Below, piece after piece: positions 21,770 through 33,600 of a stretch of 64,000 nt of DNA. This DNA comes from Melastoma dodecandrum. Lineage: Eukaryota; Streptophyta; Magnoliopsida; Myrtales; Melastomataceae. The notes beneath the pieces were generated by a model. That model had not been told where the DNA came from, made no database searches, and was given only the letters and a program-made list of their open reading frames with translations. Numbering within the stretch: position 1 is the stretch's first letter; each line of letters begins with the position of its first letter. The stretch spans positions 7,192,001 through 7,256,000 of the forward strand of contig JARUPY010000387.1 in assembly GCA_029817715.1 (NCBI GenBank), read 5' to 3'. Made by a program: the position numbers and the translations under genes.

Positions 21770-24480
21770 TTCCATGATCAATACTTCCCTATTTATGAAA
21801 ATAAGTTACATGAGCTCACTTATATTAGCCCTTGTCGCATGTTGACGAAGGCGTGGGTGGCAGGGTGGTAAAGTTTCGAGCCAAAGCCTTGAAACAATTT
21901 CGAGCCAAAGCTTCAAAATATTCTTCGTTGTCAACAAAACAACGGAACAACATGAAAGGAAGTATTCGTTGCCAAGTAAATACATTCTTTGTAGAAAATC
22001 ATGTTACATGAGCTCACATGTTTCTTGCCCTATGTTCGTCTCATGGATACAGGAACAACCTAAGCAGACAACAATAAGCGTGGGCGGCAGGGTGGTAAAG
22101 CTCCAAGTAATATTGGGCAAAATCCCAAGCAATCTTGGAGAAATCTTCTGTGTCAACATAAAGACATATAAGGAAGTATTCGTTCCTAAAGCCAATGCTT
22201 TCTTCGCAAAGACATGTTACATGAGGGTGGTAAACCTCCAAGCAATATTGGGGCAAAACTTCATGCAATCTTGAAGAAATCTTCGTTTTCAAGACAACGA
22301 ATCACATAAAAGTACATGAACATCCTAGACAGACGACGAAGGCGAGGGTGGCAGGGTGGAAAAGTTTCGAGCCAAAGTTTCGAAACATCCTTCATCGGCA
22401 AAATGATGACGCACATTAAGACAACAATACAAGAGCAATCCTCAGAATAAATCTCTGAGCAATCCTGAGGCAAATTCCCGAGAGATCAAGGGACAAATCC
22501 TTGAACGGTCCTGGGGTAAATCATCAAGTGATCCTGGGGCATGCCTTCGAACCATCTCGGGACAAGACTCCGAGGAATCTTGGATAATTCTCAGTTGACA
22601 AAATGACGAAAGGGGGCACATAAACAACCTAGACAAACGATAAGGCAAAGGTGACCAGATGAAAAGTTTCGGGCCAAAATCTTGAGCAGCCTTAATTGTC
22701 AAAACAACGATATACATGAAGGGAGTATACATTCCTTGATCAATACTTCTCTATGAAAACAAGTCACACAAGCTCACTTGTTTTTGTCCTTGTTGCATGT
22801 AGATACAACAACATCCTATCATGCCAATGAAGACAACTTTCGAATCAAAGCTTTGAAACTCACGATCCACAAGACAACAAATTACATGAAAATACAAGAG
22901 TGTCTTAAGCAGACAATAATGACAAACAATGAAGTTTCAAACAAGAGCTTCAGAACAAACTTCGTCAGCAAACTTCCTTATATCCCGAGGGAGTCAACTG
23001 GGGCAAAGAACACTAACAATACACATGAAAAGGGAGAATCATACAAATATTACTCTCTTCATCAAGCTAAGTGAAATTACATGAGCTCATTTCGCTTATG
23101 TCCTTTGTCTCGTGGGCAGGTACAAGAGCTCCTCACACGAATGGTACACAACTCCTATAACAAAGGCGAGGGTGGAAGGGTGGCAAAGCTTCAAGCCAAA
23201 GTCTTGTCGCAATTTCGTCAGACCTTCGATTCCATCGGACGAAGACGCAATGACGAAACCATGCAAAAAGGAACCATCTGTTTGATAGATACATGAGCTA
23301 ATTTCATTTCTACTCTAAAGGCATCAAGGTGCACGAAAACACTTGTTTTCTTGTCATCTGTTTGATAGGTTCATGAGCAACCTTATACAACGGATACAAA
23401 ACTAAAGTAGCCACTCCGTCAAACCTTCGATTCCATCGGACGAAGACGCAATGACGAAACCTTACAAAAGGGAAGTACCAAAACCCTACACTACTTCACC
23501 TTTCTTAAAAATGAAATTACATGAGCAAATTTCATTTCTACTCTAAAAGGATCAAGTTGCACAAAAACACTTGTTTTCTTGTCATCTGTTTGATAGGTAC
23601 ATGAGCAACCTTATACAACGGATACAAAACCAAGATCTTATAGCAATTTCGTCAAACCTTCGACTCCATCGAACGAAGACGCAATGACGAAATCATACAA
23701 AAGGGAAGTACCAAAACTCTACTTCACCTTTATTACAAATGAAGTTACACGAACAAATTTCATTCTTACTCTAACAGAAACAAGTCACATGAGCTCCCTT
23801 GTTTCTCGTCATCTGTTTGATAGGTACATGAACTTCCTTACACAACAGAGTCAAGCAAGAGTAACTATTTCGTCAACCCTTTGATTCCTCTGGACAAAGA
23901 TGCAATGACGAAACACATAAAAAAGGGAAGTATCAAAACTCTACTTCACCGTTCATATAAATGAAGTTACACGAACAAACTTCATTCCTACTTTAAAAGA
24001 AGCAAGTTACATGAGCTCACTTGTTGTCTGTCCTTTGCTTAATGTAGGTACATAAGCATCCTACATTACAGACAAAGGCGCGGGTGGTTGGGTGGAAAAA
24101 TTTCGAGCCAAAGCTTCGAAATTGCCTTTGTCATCACCAAAGATGATCATACCAAAAGGGGGTATCATCTACACTGCTCTCTAACAAAATTTCTCATAAT
24201 TCCCTAGATGGAGTCGTATCTCCATTTCCCCAGCGGGAGTCCTGCCTTCATTCAAGCTGGAGTTGTTGACATACATCGCATTCCTCAACAAATTCTCTTA
24301 AAATGACCACCCAGATGGACATATTCATCTCATCTCCCCAGCGGAAATTCTAACTCCCCAAGCGAGAGTCGAAGTACATGAGCTAACTTTGTCTCCGTCC
24401 GTTGTCAACTGTGTAGGCACAAGAACATCCACACAGTACGGTACAAACTCCTAAGCAACGGCGAGGGTGGTCGGGTGGAA
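21770..24480 (+). repeat. Diverged tandem repeat array in the LARD interior
   Basis: Two interleaved units. Unit one couples TTACATGAGCTCACTTGTTT with a GTAGGTACATGAGCA-like stretch and GGGTGGCAGGGTGG(T)AAAG, TTTCGAGCCAAAGC. Its GGGTGG core recurs near 21852, 22080, 22225, 22341, 23165, 24077 and 24462. Unit two has CTTCGATTCCATCGGACG, AAGACGCAATGACGAAA near 23224, 23427, 23655 and 23880, giving a period of about 200-230 bp. The 5' and 3' units differ enough to show long divergence, in contrast with the near-identical LTRs. Confidence 0.75.
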
Positions 24481-25760
24481 GCCGTTCCAAATTTAATTTA
24501 GAAGAACGAAGATCACGAAAGTGCACAAGAGCACTACAGAGGTTTGGGTATCTAAACCTATTCATTTCTGAAGCATTTGTGTGCTCATTTGCATATAACT
24601 TGAAATTATCAATGTCTCTGAGCGAGAGTGGAGAAGGGAAACCTATTCCTAAAACACTTACTCAGAGTGATGAGTGAAAACACTATAAGGATTCATACAC
24701 AAGCATTCAGGCGGATAACGAATCCTTTGACGAAAGATGCTCTAAGCCGGGATGAAATCGAGCATTTCTTCTCTATCCCAAACACGAAACATCGACCATT
24801 GCTAGCCCTTTCGAGCCAAAGTTGAAGTTTTCATATACACCACACCTAACAAGTCAAAGGACCACCTCACATCGAGGTTAAAAGGGAGATCTTGTAGCTA
24901 GAACCCGGAAGCAACGGATCGTAGAGGCTACACTTCCTTAAGATTCGGGCAAAGAGGCATCATCGACAGTCAAGCCCACCAGTTGAATCGTTCCCAAAGA
25001 CCGAACTCCTCAAAGAGCTTCTCAAGGATACAAGTTCGAAAAGAGGTTGTCAGAAAATAAAGCGGGGCAAACCCCTATAATATAGCAAGAAAAAGAAAAT
25101 TAGCGCAAAGACCAAAGTCTTTAAAAGAAAGCGCAAAATCAGAATCAAAAGAGCAAAAATGAAGCATCAGGGCCAGCATTGGCGGCCGCAAAAGCAAAGA
25201 TGCTACCCTTCAAAAGAAACAAAGCTTTCTCCAAAGTAGATTGTCCACACCTACCAGAAAACCAATTATTCATCCTCATCAAAACACATCAACTGGTGAG
25301 CTGTCTTGGAGATGGAGAATTTGCTTGAATGGTGAAACCTCTATAATCCAGTAGCCTTCGATGAGGTCCTTAAACTCCTTCATTCAAAGACTAATTTAAA
25401 CTCCCAATTTAAAGGCCTTACGCCAAAACCACATTACAACCCAAGCAAAGACTCCTTCGACTGGTACATGAGCATCCATGTCAAAGGAAATCTGAAATCC
25501 AACTGAAATGGCTTTCAGAAATGAGAGTGAAACACGAGAGGAATCAACAAACCTTCTCTGCTCTCGCTTGGAAACATGATTTTAAAGAGAAAAAAAAAAC
25601 GAAGCATAATGTGCATGTACATTTAGCTAATTTTGTTTTCGTTGTGACTAATGATTTTCTTGAAGAAGCTTTTAGGGTGCGTGTCGACCAAAGACGCTCT
25701 CGAAATGCAATTTGAGGTATTCTTGATATCCTTGCGAGAAAATCCTTCCAGATTCCCACA

Positions 25761-25770
25761 CAAGGAGGGG
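25761..25770 (+). promoter_or_regulatory. Polypurine tract of the LARD
   Basis: CAAGGAGGGG followed by TAAAC, five bases before the 3' LTR. This is the expected second-strand primer position. Confidence 0.7.
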
Positions 25771-25914
25771 TAAACTGTAATACCTCAAATTTACATGCGA
25801 GCCGCGAACAATCATCTTTAAGCCAACTTTCATTCCCAAAATGGCCAAAGCCCAAATCCATACAACTTTGAAATTCATTTTACACAAAACAGAAATAAAA
25901 AGAAAAAATAATAA

Positions 25915-26387
25915 CAGCGGCAACAAGCCACACAAAGGCAGCTACAATCGCCACAACAGCCACAAAAGCCATCTCAGTCGGCTCAACCTCTTCTACAGCA
26001 GTTGCATAATTAACAGGCTCAGCAACAAATTGTGCAAGCGCCACTGAGCAATGGAATTGTGGCTTCATCCAATCAGTTGCCAAGTCAGATGGCACAGCAA
26101 TCAACGTCAACAGCTGCAGCCGCATCAGCATCAACCTCAACAAACATCAACAACGATCAAAGATACAGCGACCACAACTACAGCCACACAAACCTCAGCA
26201 ATTGCAGCAGAAGACAACTAAACCAAGGAGTCCGGCGGAATCCCAGATGACTTACCTGGATGCTTGGCGCATGTGCCAGCTTGACTTCAAGCGACCACTT
26301 TCTTCCCTCGAGAATGCTTATGAGAAGTTGTTGCCTTACCACAGCACAAACACAGCATCAGCAGCGGCAACAGATAATTGGCAGCCA
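25915..26387 (+). pseudogene. Captured GLTSCR1-like fragment, 3' LTR copy
   Basis: Same content as 15298-15770: Gln-rich stretch, in-frame TAA at 26011, frame change, then the SPAESQMTYLDAWRMC and SLENAYEKLLPYH segment. In a full-length transcript this copy, not the 5' one, would be included, near the RNA 3' end. Confidence 0.75.
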
Positions 26388-26873
26388 AGAACAACAGTCT
26401 TAACCAAATTCAGCCCAAGCCAAAGAAAAGGGCCAAGCAAGAACAGCCCAACCCCAAAGGCTGATCAAGTCCAACCCATAAGCCATAAACCCATTACAAA
26501 GAGCCCAAGGCAGCCAACCTAAAGCAAATGGTTGATCAGGCCAAATCCAAAACAAGCCCACAACACAGCCCGATCCAAAGTAGAAGGCTGGCCCAGCCCA
26601 GATCAAGGCAAAAGTAAAAGCTAACCTGCATTCCCCGACAAAAATCCCACGGTTGCACGCACACAACAGACCTGAAATCCTCCTCTCACTCACCAATCTT
26701 CAGCCTTTGTCTGTCACCTGCGGGAGGAAGGATCTTGACAACGCCAAAGGACGATCATGTCCCCTAACAACCTTAATTTTCCTAACCAAAACTAACAAAG
26801 CTCCAATTGAATTCCAACGACACCAGTAAAAACAGAACGAAATTCAGGTTTCAGTTGTAAAGGAGTTGGGGGA

Positions 26874-26881
26874 TATAAAAG
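26874..26881 (+). promoter_or_regulatory. TATA box of the LARD 3' LTR
   Basis: TATAAAAG at the position equivalent to 16257. It is unchanged and would direct transcription outward into the remaining MULE and the gypsy element. Confidence 0.65.
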
Positions 26882-29800
26882 AAATTCTCTCGAAAGGAGA
26901 AAGGAGGGCGGGGGGGAACCTTCATTTTGGAGGAGGACATCTTCCTGAGGGCGGCGAGGATTCTTCAGAGAGCCAGCTTCTCTTCTAAAAAAAATTACAC
27001 AGCCCCTCCTCTTCAAGGCTTCAGTCTTCCCACCTTTCTTCGGTTGTCTTCACCACCAGGAATTCCTCAACAACTCCTAGCCAAGGTTTTCACCGGCCCT
27101 CCTGATCCAACGATGGTTCGTCTCTAGAATCAACGTGGCCGCCCTCCTCCAAGCTCCTCATCCAACAACTAGCAAGGATGTCAACATCAGCGCCAATCTG
27201 CAGCAAACCTCAGCCGCTCCATCTCTGCGTCTTTGCCCTCCAATGATGGCCAACAATTACACTCGTGGTCCAGAGACAACTCTAGTCACCTCTCCTCAAG
27301 GCGGCCTCCCACTTCAGCTTCCCTCGTTGCAGAAGGCACATCCTTCCAGGCATCCCCGAAGTCTATAGAGGCGGCCCTGTCCACCCCAGCGTCCTCGGGT
27401 CCCGGCTCGCCGACCACACGCTTTCAGCAAGTCGAAACTTCTCCTGGCGAATCCACAACGAACCCAGACGGCAACAATCCCCACAACCCTTCCAATCCCA
27501 CACCCATCTCCCGCCGCTTCTACCGCGAAGGAATCTGTGGCTCATGCGCCATGGACATTGACGGCTGCAATGGACTCGCTCGCCTCGACTTGATCCTCCC
27601 ACAGTGACGCGCCTCCGGCAATGAATCTTCTGGATCTGACCACGGCGGCAACAACTCACCTAGCTCCGGCAGCGATGGGCCCTTGCTCTCCCTCCGACGT
27701 TCCTCCGACGGCAGCAACTCCAGGAACCCGCAACAGCAGCCCCTCCCTTCAGATACCCAAGCCACCAACGACCAACAACCCCAAACCTCCTCTTTCCGGT
27801 CTTCCTTGCCTCGACTTCCGACCAGCCAGTTGCCCGGCTCCCTGACGTCTCCTCCCCGGTAGAACAGCGCGGCGCACATTTTCCCGACCGCCTCAACACT
27901 GGTCTCGTCCCTGGCGTTCCCAGATCCGGCGACTGCGAGCCCATCCACCTTCAGCATCCCAAGCCCAGCAAACGCTCCTTCTCTCCGGCAGTCCCCAACG
28001 ACGGCAACAGCCTCCCACAACGTCACACCCAGCCGCCTCAGAGCCAGCCCTCTTTCGCCACAGCAGCGGATCCCAACTCTCCGGCCCTCCTCCAGGCGTT
28101 CCTGAACCTATGTCCGGCGAACTTGCGACTCCCCCCGGCCTCCTGATTTGCAACGAGACAGCCGGCTCATGCCCCAAAGTGGCTCTCCGTCCTAGCTTCC
28201 TGATGTCCTCCCCAATATCCTCAGAATCGACGGCAACCCGCTCCTTCCCCGGCTTATCAGAACAAGTGACGGCGGAATCGAAGGAAATCGGTGGCAAGCG
28301 AGCAATCAACCTCCTGGACATCCCCAGTAGCGAATCGCAGCTTCTTCCGGCGACCCATCCAAATCCAGCCACGCCTCGACCAACATGTTCTTCCCTTGGC
28401 GACTTCGAAATCGACGGCCAACCTCTCAGCACTCCTAGTCCAGTAGACCCACTTTGCGGCGTCTCCGCAAAACCCCAGGAGCTTCCCTTTCTCCGGCGCC
28501 GCCCCCAGTCTTCCCGGCGTTCCCCCTCCAAGCCACATGAACCCCGGTGCCGTCCCAAGCCTGGGTTTTGAAGATGCCGCGCCCGTTCACCAATCAACCG
28601 ACCAGCCCCATCCTCGCAGAGCAAGTCTGTCTCCGGAGTCCTCTTCAAACAGGTCGATTCCCTCCTTTGATTTCCTTCTCTGGTCGTTCGTGCGTGGAAG
28701 AAATCAAATTATTTCGATTTGGTTCGTCTGAGCAATGCTGTAGGAGGAGATGGGACATCAGATGGGTGACAGCTCAGAAAGGTAATTTCTTTTACTTATT
28801 TTTTATTTTTTTTTTGGCAAACATTTCTTTTACTTATTTACTTGTTACAATTGTCTCATTCGATGTTCACAATATTTTTTTAAGATAATTCATATTTAAT
28901 ATTATCAATAATCAAAACCCTTTTCTAGTTAGATGCAGTCAAAATATGTTTATCTTTTGTGTCCTTCATTTGTTAAAATTAGCAAGATTTTATCCTTGAT
29001 TACATACATGAAATCAATATATTATGAATAATATTAACCTCCGTCTCCCTTTGTTTTACATGTAAAACACGATCAAACTTTACGGACATTTTCGAAGATT
29101 TTACAACAAGTAAACGCCTTCAACTAAAAAGGTAAGACATGTCTTACTAATTTAATTCAATTGAATTTGAATTTGTCGATATTTTTTGACATCGGCATGT
29201 CCTTCTTCCTTCCTCTACTTTGCATGTAAACACCGAGGAATTCACTACCAAGGAATGTCATTCTCCGACGGCGCGGACAACCGACATCAACGGGCTCACA
29301 ACGCCCCGTAAGTATCGATCTTACCTCATTAAGTCCTAATCATTGCTTTCGATTTAAATTAGGACTTTCTGACCACTCTTATATTTTCTTCGCATGTACA
29401 CTGAGCATGTAACTTCGGAAGACCAAATTCAAACTTTCGAAGATCACACGAAGACGCGTGTATCAAACCGCGTGGTTCTACCCCGGCCTAAAAAACCGCG
29501 GGCTTGAAGACAAAGCGGCCCCAACCTTCACCAAAGGTACAAAGGGGAGGTGCGGGCCTCCCCGAATTTTATTTTAAGCCCATATGTAACGGGTTGCGGG
29601 CCCAAGTGCATAGGCCCGCAACCACCGCCCTTCCCCGCCCTCTTTCATTTCGTTTATTGTTTGTGATTGCACGCATGACTTAGGCTTTAGGTTTGTGTCG
29701 TGTGTTGATTTTTAATCAAACAAACCTAAATTCGGGTCCAACGCCCGTTAAAACGTCGATACGAGTCCGGCCCACTCCCGGATCGGGTCCAACACCCGTC

Positions 29801-30292
29801 AATCAAAAGTAAGTTTTTTGGACAAATCGCCACCCTTTTCGCATGTGGTAGAGTACTAAGGTTAGTAAATAGGAATCCCCGAACCCAGACTCTGATTTTT
29901 CCGACTTAAAATCACATTTTTTAAACTAAGTCGGTGGCGACTCCGAACAACAGTTTTCCAAAGCTAAAACTAAACCACTACCCCTTTTTTCGGAGTCATT
30001 TGGGGTGAGGTGACGGCTTCTCGAGCCGCTCCTTGGGCCCTCCCCGAAATTCGCGAGCGAGGCCTTAACGCAGCCTTTCGCTCGCCGCCTCCAGGGAACT
30101 GGAGACGGTTGGCGAAACGCCCCGCAGACCCGTTCGCGAATCAAGGGAAGGCCCAACCCGGGGCCCTTTTCTGCAGCGTCCGGCGTTCGAGCCGTAACGC
30201 CGACCGGACTGGGCCTCGGGGGAGCGGGCCCGGATCCTCGGGTTGCCTGGAACCGCCGCCGCGCGCTGCTAGGCCGGAAGGGCGCGCGCACA

Positions 30293-30297
30293 CTCGC
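30293..30297. repeat. Target site duplication CTCGC, right copy (LARD)
   Basis: Identical to 15154-15158. It resumes the interrupted MULE sequence. Confidence 0.95.
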
Positions 30298-30374
30298 TGC
30301 AGTAAAAAAAATTCATAGCACAGACAATCACAACACCACATGACATTTTCAACCCTTGGAGTTGATAGGACAAA
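30298..30374 (-). pseudogene. Short MULE remnant between LARD and gypsy: intron of the Ulp1-like gene
   Basis: On the minus strand this reads as an intron ending in a T-rich tract and ACTGCAG, followed across the LARD duplication by GCGAGCTACTTTGG (15158 downward). The LARD therefore entered at, or within a few bases of, a splice acceptor. ATAAC at 30375-30379 then begins the gypsy duplication. Confidence 0.6.
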
Positions 30375-30379
30375 ATAAC
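30375..30379. repeat. Target site duplication ATAAC, left copy (gypsy-1)
   Basis: ATAAC before the 5' LTR and again at 36103-36107 after the 3' LTR. To match, the 5' LTR start TTATGCGAG must be read as a mutated TGATGCGAG, the start seen in the 3' LTR. Confidence 0.8.
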
Positions 30380-30964
30380 TTATGCGAGTTGGAATGAACA
30401 AGGTCAAGTCGAGATCAACTCGAGAGGAGCGCTCGAGATGAGGATCACCTTCACGCTATTGAAGTGGTCGAGTTGATTCTTTAGCTCGAGACCGAGAGCT
30501 CGAGAAGGGGAGCTCGAGAACACTTAAAGTCGGGCCTGCTAACATAAAGCCCAGTTTCTTTAGTTTTATGTTTTGGACTTGTATTTTTAATTAACTTTTG
30601 GTTTTTACTATTTTGGGCTTAATGTGGAGTAAGCGTTAGCTCATTTTTGGTCCTCTATAAATAGGACTCTTGTGCTTAGGTCTTAGACAGAACCCTTAGA
30701 ATATTTTTATCCAATTTGGCAGCCATCAAGTTCTTCCATGAACTTTGCGCTACTTCTCTAATTGTTTGGTGGAATTTTACCTGAGCGTTCCCATAATCGG
30801 TGGTGATTTCTGTCTCCGGTTGTGAGCCGTTCAACCCTCGTTCAGTCCTAGTGGTGTTCCGGCTGTATCCAGCGGCGGTTCGAGTTTTACCCTTTTCGAT
30901 TTGTTCGTTCGTGCGTTCCGTTTAGTCATTGTCTTTTTCCTTTTCTGTGGTTGGTGATGCATCA
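30380..30964 (+). repeat. 5' LTR of gypsy-1
   Basis: Starts TTATGCGAGTTGGAATGA, ends GGTGATGCATCA, and is rich in CTCGAG. TCTATAAATAGG near 30654 is a good TATA box. Confidence 0.9.
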
Positions 30965-30966
30965 GT

Positions 30967-30978
30967 TGATATCTGAGC
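30967..30978 (+). promoter_or_regulatory. Degenerate primer-binding site of gypsy-1
   Basis: TGATATCTGAGC, two to three mismatches from TGGTATCAGAGC, the usual site for initiator tRNA-Met, two bases after the LTR. Confidence 0.7.
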
Positions 30979-31006
30979 ACATGGTTGTTATAGCGCGCTA
31001 GGTCGT

Positions 31007-32170
31007 TTGTCAGAGTACGATTATTGTGTTGAGCGCCTGGTTGTGGAGAGCGAAAGGTTGTGTTGTGCGCTGGGTTATTTGAGAGTGCAGGTTGTCATAG
31101 AACGCAAATCTATGGAAGTGATGACAAACAGATTCCGATGTGGGATGACGTGGCAGGAGGCACGTTCGGCTCGTTTAGAACATGAGGTTGGAGCGCTACG
31201 TCGTCAGATGCAGCAGCTCCTAAGAGAAAAGGGACAACCTGAACCACGCTATCCTCGATACTTTGAGGACACGGAAGAAAATCCATTTGTGGATAGATAT
31301 GGGGATGGGGAGAGCCCTAGGAGATCAACTCGGTACAAGTAAAGTCCTAGGAGGCAGACTCGAGAACGTCAACCCGCACGTCCAATTAGTATACGAGTTG
31401 ACTTTCCTGAGTTTGAGGGAAAGATAGACCCCGAGGAGTTTCTCGGTTGGCTTCATGCCAATGAGAAAGTCTTCGACTATGAAGAGATTCCCGAGGAAAG
31501 GCAAGTCAAGGTGGCAGCCCTCCGACTTCGAAAGTACGCTAGCTTGTGGTGGGAGAACTTGAATGAACAGCGTCGTCGAGAAGGGAAAGAGAAGATTCCC
31601 TCGTGGGACAAAATGAAAGGGGAGATGAAGAAGAGGTTTCTTCCCAGATTGAACTTGCTTCGGATTGGCAAGACTTGTTCCTCAGATTGAACTCGCTTCA
31701 AGAGTCTTTGAGTGTTTCTGAGTACACTCGCGGGTTCGAGTAATTGATGCTCCAGTGTGATGTGACTAAGCCCCCTGAGCAGACCATTGCAAGGTATATT
31801 AAAGGGCTGAAAACCCATGTGGCGGATGCTGTTGAATTGCAGCCTTATTGGAGATTTCTGGATGTATGCACTCTAGCCCACAAGGTCGAGAAGCAGCACG
31901 CTTGTGAGACCAGCAATGAGGACCACTCCTTTCAGCACCTCGAGAACCATCTCGAGTTCATCTTCGAGATCAGTCTCGAGTTCGTCGTCGAGAACTCCAT
32001 TCTCGAGTAATACCAAGGATCAAGCCAAGGTTGAAGTTCGGCCATCTCCTAACACTGGTGGATCGAGAAAGTGTTTTAAGTGCCAAGGAGCTGGGCATAT
32101 AGCTTCTGAGTGCCCAAATCGACGAACTATCACTATTATGGAGCTTTCGGTGGACGAACAAGTGTATGAC
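31007..32170 (+). pseudogene. Gypsy-1 gag with zinc knuckle
   Basis: A 111-codon frame (31007-31342) stops at TAA but the reading continues with a typical retrotransposon gag core (about 31390-31690: FPEFEGKIDPEEFLGWLHA, KVAALRLRKYASLWWENL). A frame change near 31690 leads to another frame (31744-32010), then a Ser-rich linker and the CCHC knuckle CFKCQGAGHIASEC at about 32068-32112. The knuckle keeps all four ligands. Several stops and frameshifts make a full Gag impossible. Confidence 0.88.
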
Positions 32171-32208
32171 CAAGAAGGAGAACCCATCTGGGTTGTCGGG
32201 GAAGAAGT

Positions 32209-32676
32209 GTGGAGGAACCTGATGAGGGCGAGTTGTTGGTCATTCGAAAGGCCCTTAACGCAAATGTGGTGCCCGATGAAGTCGACCAACGGGAGAGAAT
32301 CTTTCAGACCCGATGCATTGTGCAGGGAAAGGCATGTCATCTGATCGTTGACAGTGGGAGTTGCACCAATGTGGCTTCTACTAGAATGGTCGAAAAATTG
32401 AAGTTATCGACTAAGCCACACCCTCGACCATACAAGCTTCAATGGTTGAGCAAAGAGAGTGATCTAAGGGTGACTAAGGAGATGTTGGTTTCGTTGAGCA
32501 TTGGTCAGAGCTACAAGGACACGGTGACTTGCGATGTAGTGCTGATGGATGTGTGTAACTTGTTATTGGGAACACCGTGGCAACATGTTCGTCGAGCTGT
32601 TTATGATGGGTACCAGAATACGTATTCCATTACTCTTGATCAGAGGAAAATTACTCTACTTCCCTTGACCACCTAA
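32209..32676 (+). pseudogene. Gypsy-1 aspartic protease
   Basis: 155-codon open frame. The active-site motif appears as VDSGSCTNVAS (DSG, common in plant gypsy), with the later hydrophobic LLGTPW loop near residue 122. It is the longest clean domain of the element, with no stop across the fold. It would cleave Gag-Pol in virus-like particles. It is separated by a frameshift from gag and by stops from RT. Confidence 0.88.
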
Positions 32677-32727
32677 GCATTACCCAACCCGTCATCTCGA
32701 GATCAAACTCGAGAAGTCAGTTCGAAG

Positions 32728-33600
32728 TTGGTGGAGTTGACTCTAGCTATTCGAGAGGGGAAGTATGTATACATATTGATGTTGTTCGAGGCAGGAGAAG
32801 AGCAGTCCTCGACTATGTCTCCTCGAGTTCGAGCACTTTTACAAGAATTTGAGGACGTGTTTCCTGAGGACATGCCAGGAGGACTTCCTCCGCTGAGGAA
32901 CATACAACATCAAATCGATCTCATTCCTTGAGTGTCGCTGCCTAATCGACCGGCGTATCGATGTACTCCCGACGAGGCAAGAGAGCTGCAGCGACAGGTC
33001 GACGGCTTATCGAACGAGGCTTTGTTCGAGAGAGCCTCAGCCAGTGTTCCGTTCCCACCATCTTGGTTCCTAAGAAGGATGGTTCATGGTGGATGTGTGT
33101 TGATAGTCGAGCAATCAATAAGATCACCGTCAAGTATCGATTTCCCATTCCTCGACTTGATGATATGCTCGATTTGTTGCATGGGTCGACAGCATTTTCG
33201 AAGGTGGATCTACGAAGTAGCTATAACCAGATTCGGAAGAAGGAAGGAAATGAGTGGAAGATTGCTTTCAAAACCAAATTCGGCTTGTATGAATGGATGG
33301 TTATGCGGTTTGGTCTATCGAATGCGCCAAGTACCTTCATGCGACTGATGAACCAGGTGGTTCGTCATTTCATCGGCAAATTCGTGGCTGTTTATTTTGA
33401 TGATATTCTTGTATATAACCGCAGTGAGGAGGAGCACATTGACCACCTTCGACAGTTGTTCAAGAAGTTAAAGGAACAACGTCTATTCAGGAACGGCAAG
33501 AAGTGCAAGTTCTCGACTTCCAAACTTATCTTTCTGGGATGTCATCTCGAGGGAAGGAATTCTGGTGGATGATAGTAAAGTTGCTGCTTTCGAGATTGGC
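32728..33600 (+). pseudogene. Gypsy-1 reverse transcriptase
   Basis: Linker 32728-32931 ends in a TGA. Then 32961-33572 (203 codons) carries [59 protein letters not shown] and the catalytic YFDDILVYN (near 33395). The active aspartates are intact. A frame change after 33540 breaks the connection domain. Confidence 0.92.

Larger units (their letters stand above)
19676..25775 (+). other. Internal region of the LARD, no gag-pol
   Basis: 6.1 kb. After the primer site comes a leader with a good splice donor (CATAG/GTAAGTCC at about 19838-19850) and GC-rich sequence to about 20040. 20440-21760 is Gln/Pro/Asn-rich in translation, with no intact frame above 130 codons. 21770-24480 is a diverged repeat array. 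24480-25760 is anonymous. No retroviral domain motif (zinc knuckle, DTG/DSG, YxDD, integrase HHCC) was found on either strand. That absence is the main reason for calling the element non-autonomous. Confidence 0.85.
15159..30292 (+). mobile_element. LARD: 15.1 kb non-autonomous LTR retrotransposon, Tat/Ogre-type primer site
   Basis: Complete element: 5' LTR 15159-19675 and 3' LTR 25776-30292, each 4517 bp, starting TGTAATACC and ending GCGCACA. It has a primer-binding site at 19683, a purine run CAAGGAGGGG at 25761-25770 and the 5 bp duplication CTCGC on both sides. The 6.1 kb interior has no gag, protease, RT, RNase H or integrase, so mobility must be supplied in trans. By eye the LTRs differ at about nine positions with no net length change (about 99.8% identical), implying insertion of order 100,000 years ago at usual plant rates. 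It sits inside the MULE and split its Ulp1-like gene. Confidence 0.95.
25776..30292 (+). repeat. 3' LTR of the LARD (4517 bp)
   Basis: Offset 10617 from the 5' LTR. About nine substitutions seen by eye include G/A at 15387 versus 26004 and C/A in the ACCAACCTG/ACCAACATG pair near 28385. Others are two in the poly-T/CAAACATT region near 28820, one near 28930, AATGAATG/AAGGAATG near 29255, and three near 30018, 30225 and 30247. It is followed by CTCGC. Confidence 0.95.

Noticed and set aside
21770..24480. CRISPR-like array
   Set aside because: Units of 200 bp and more, diverged, in a plant retrotransposon; no short identical repeats with unique spacers.
15159..30292. The two 4.5 kb repeats as a segmental duplication
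   Set aside because: TG/CA ends, primer site directly after the first copy, purine tract directly before the second and perfect 5 bp duplications outside make them LTRs of one element.
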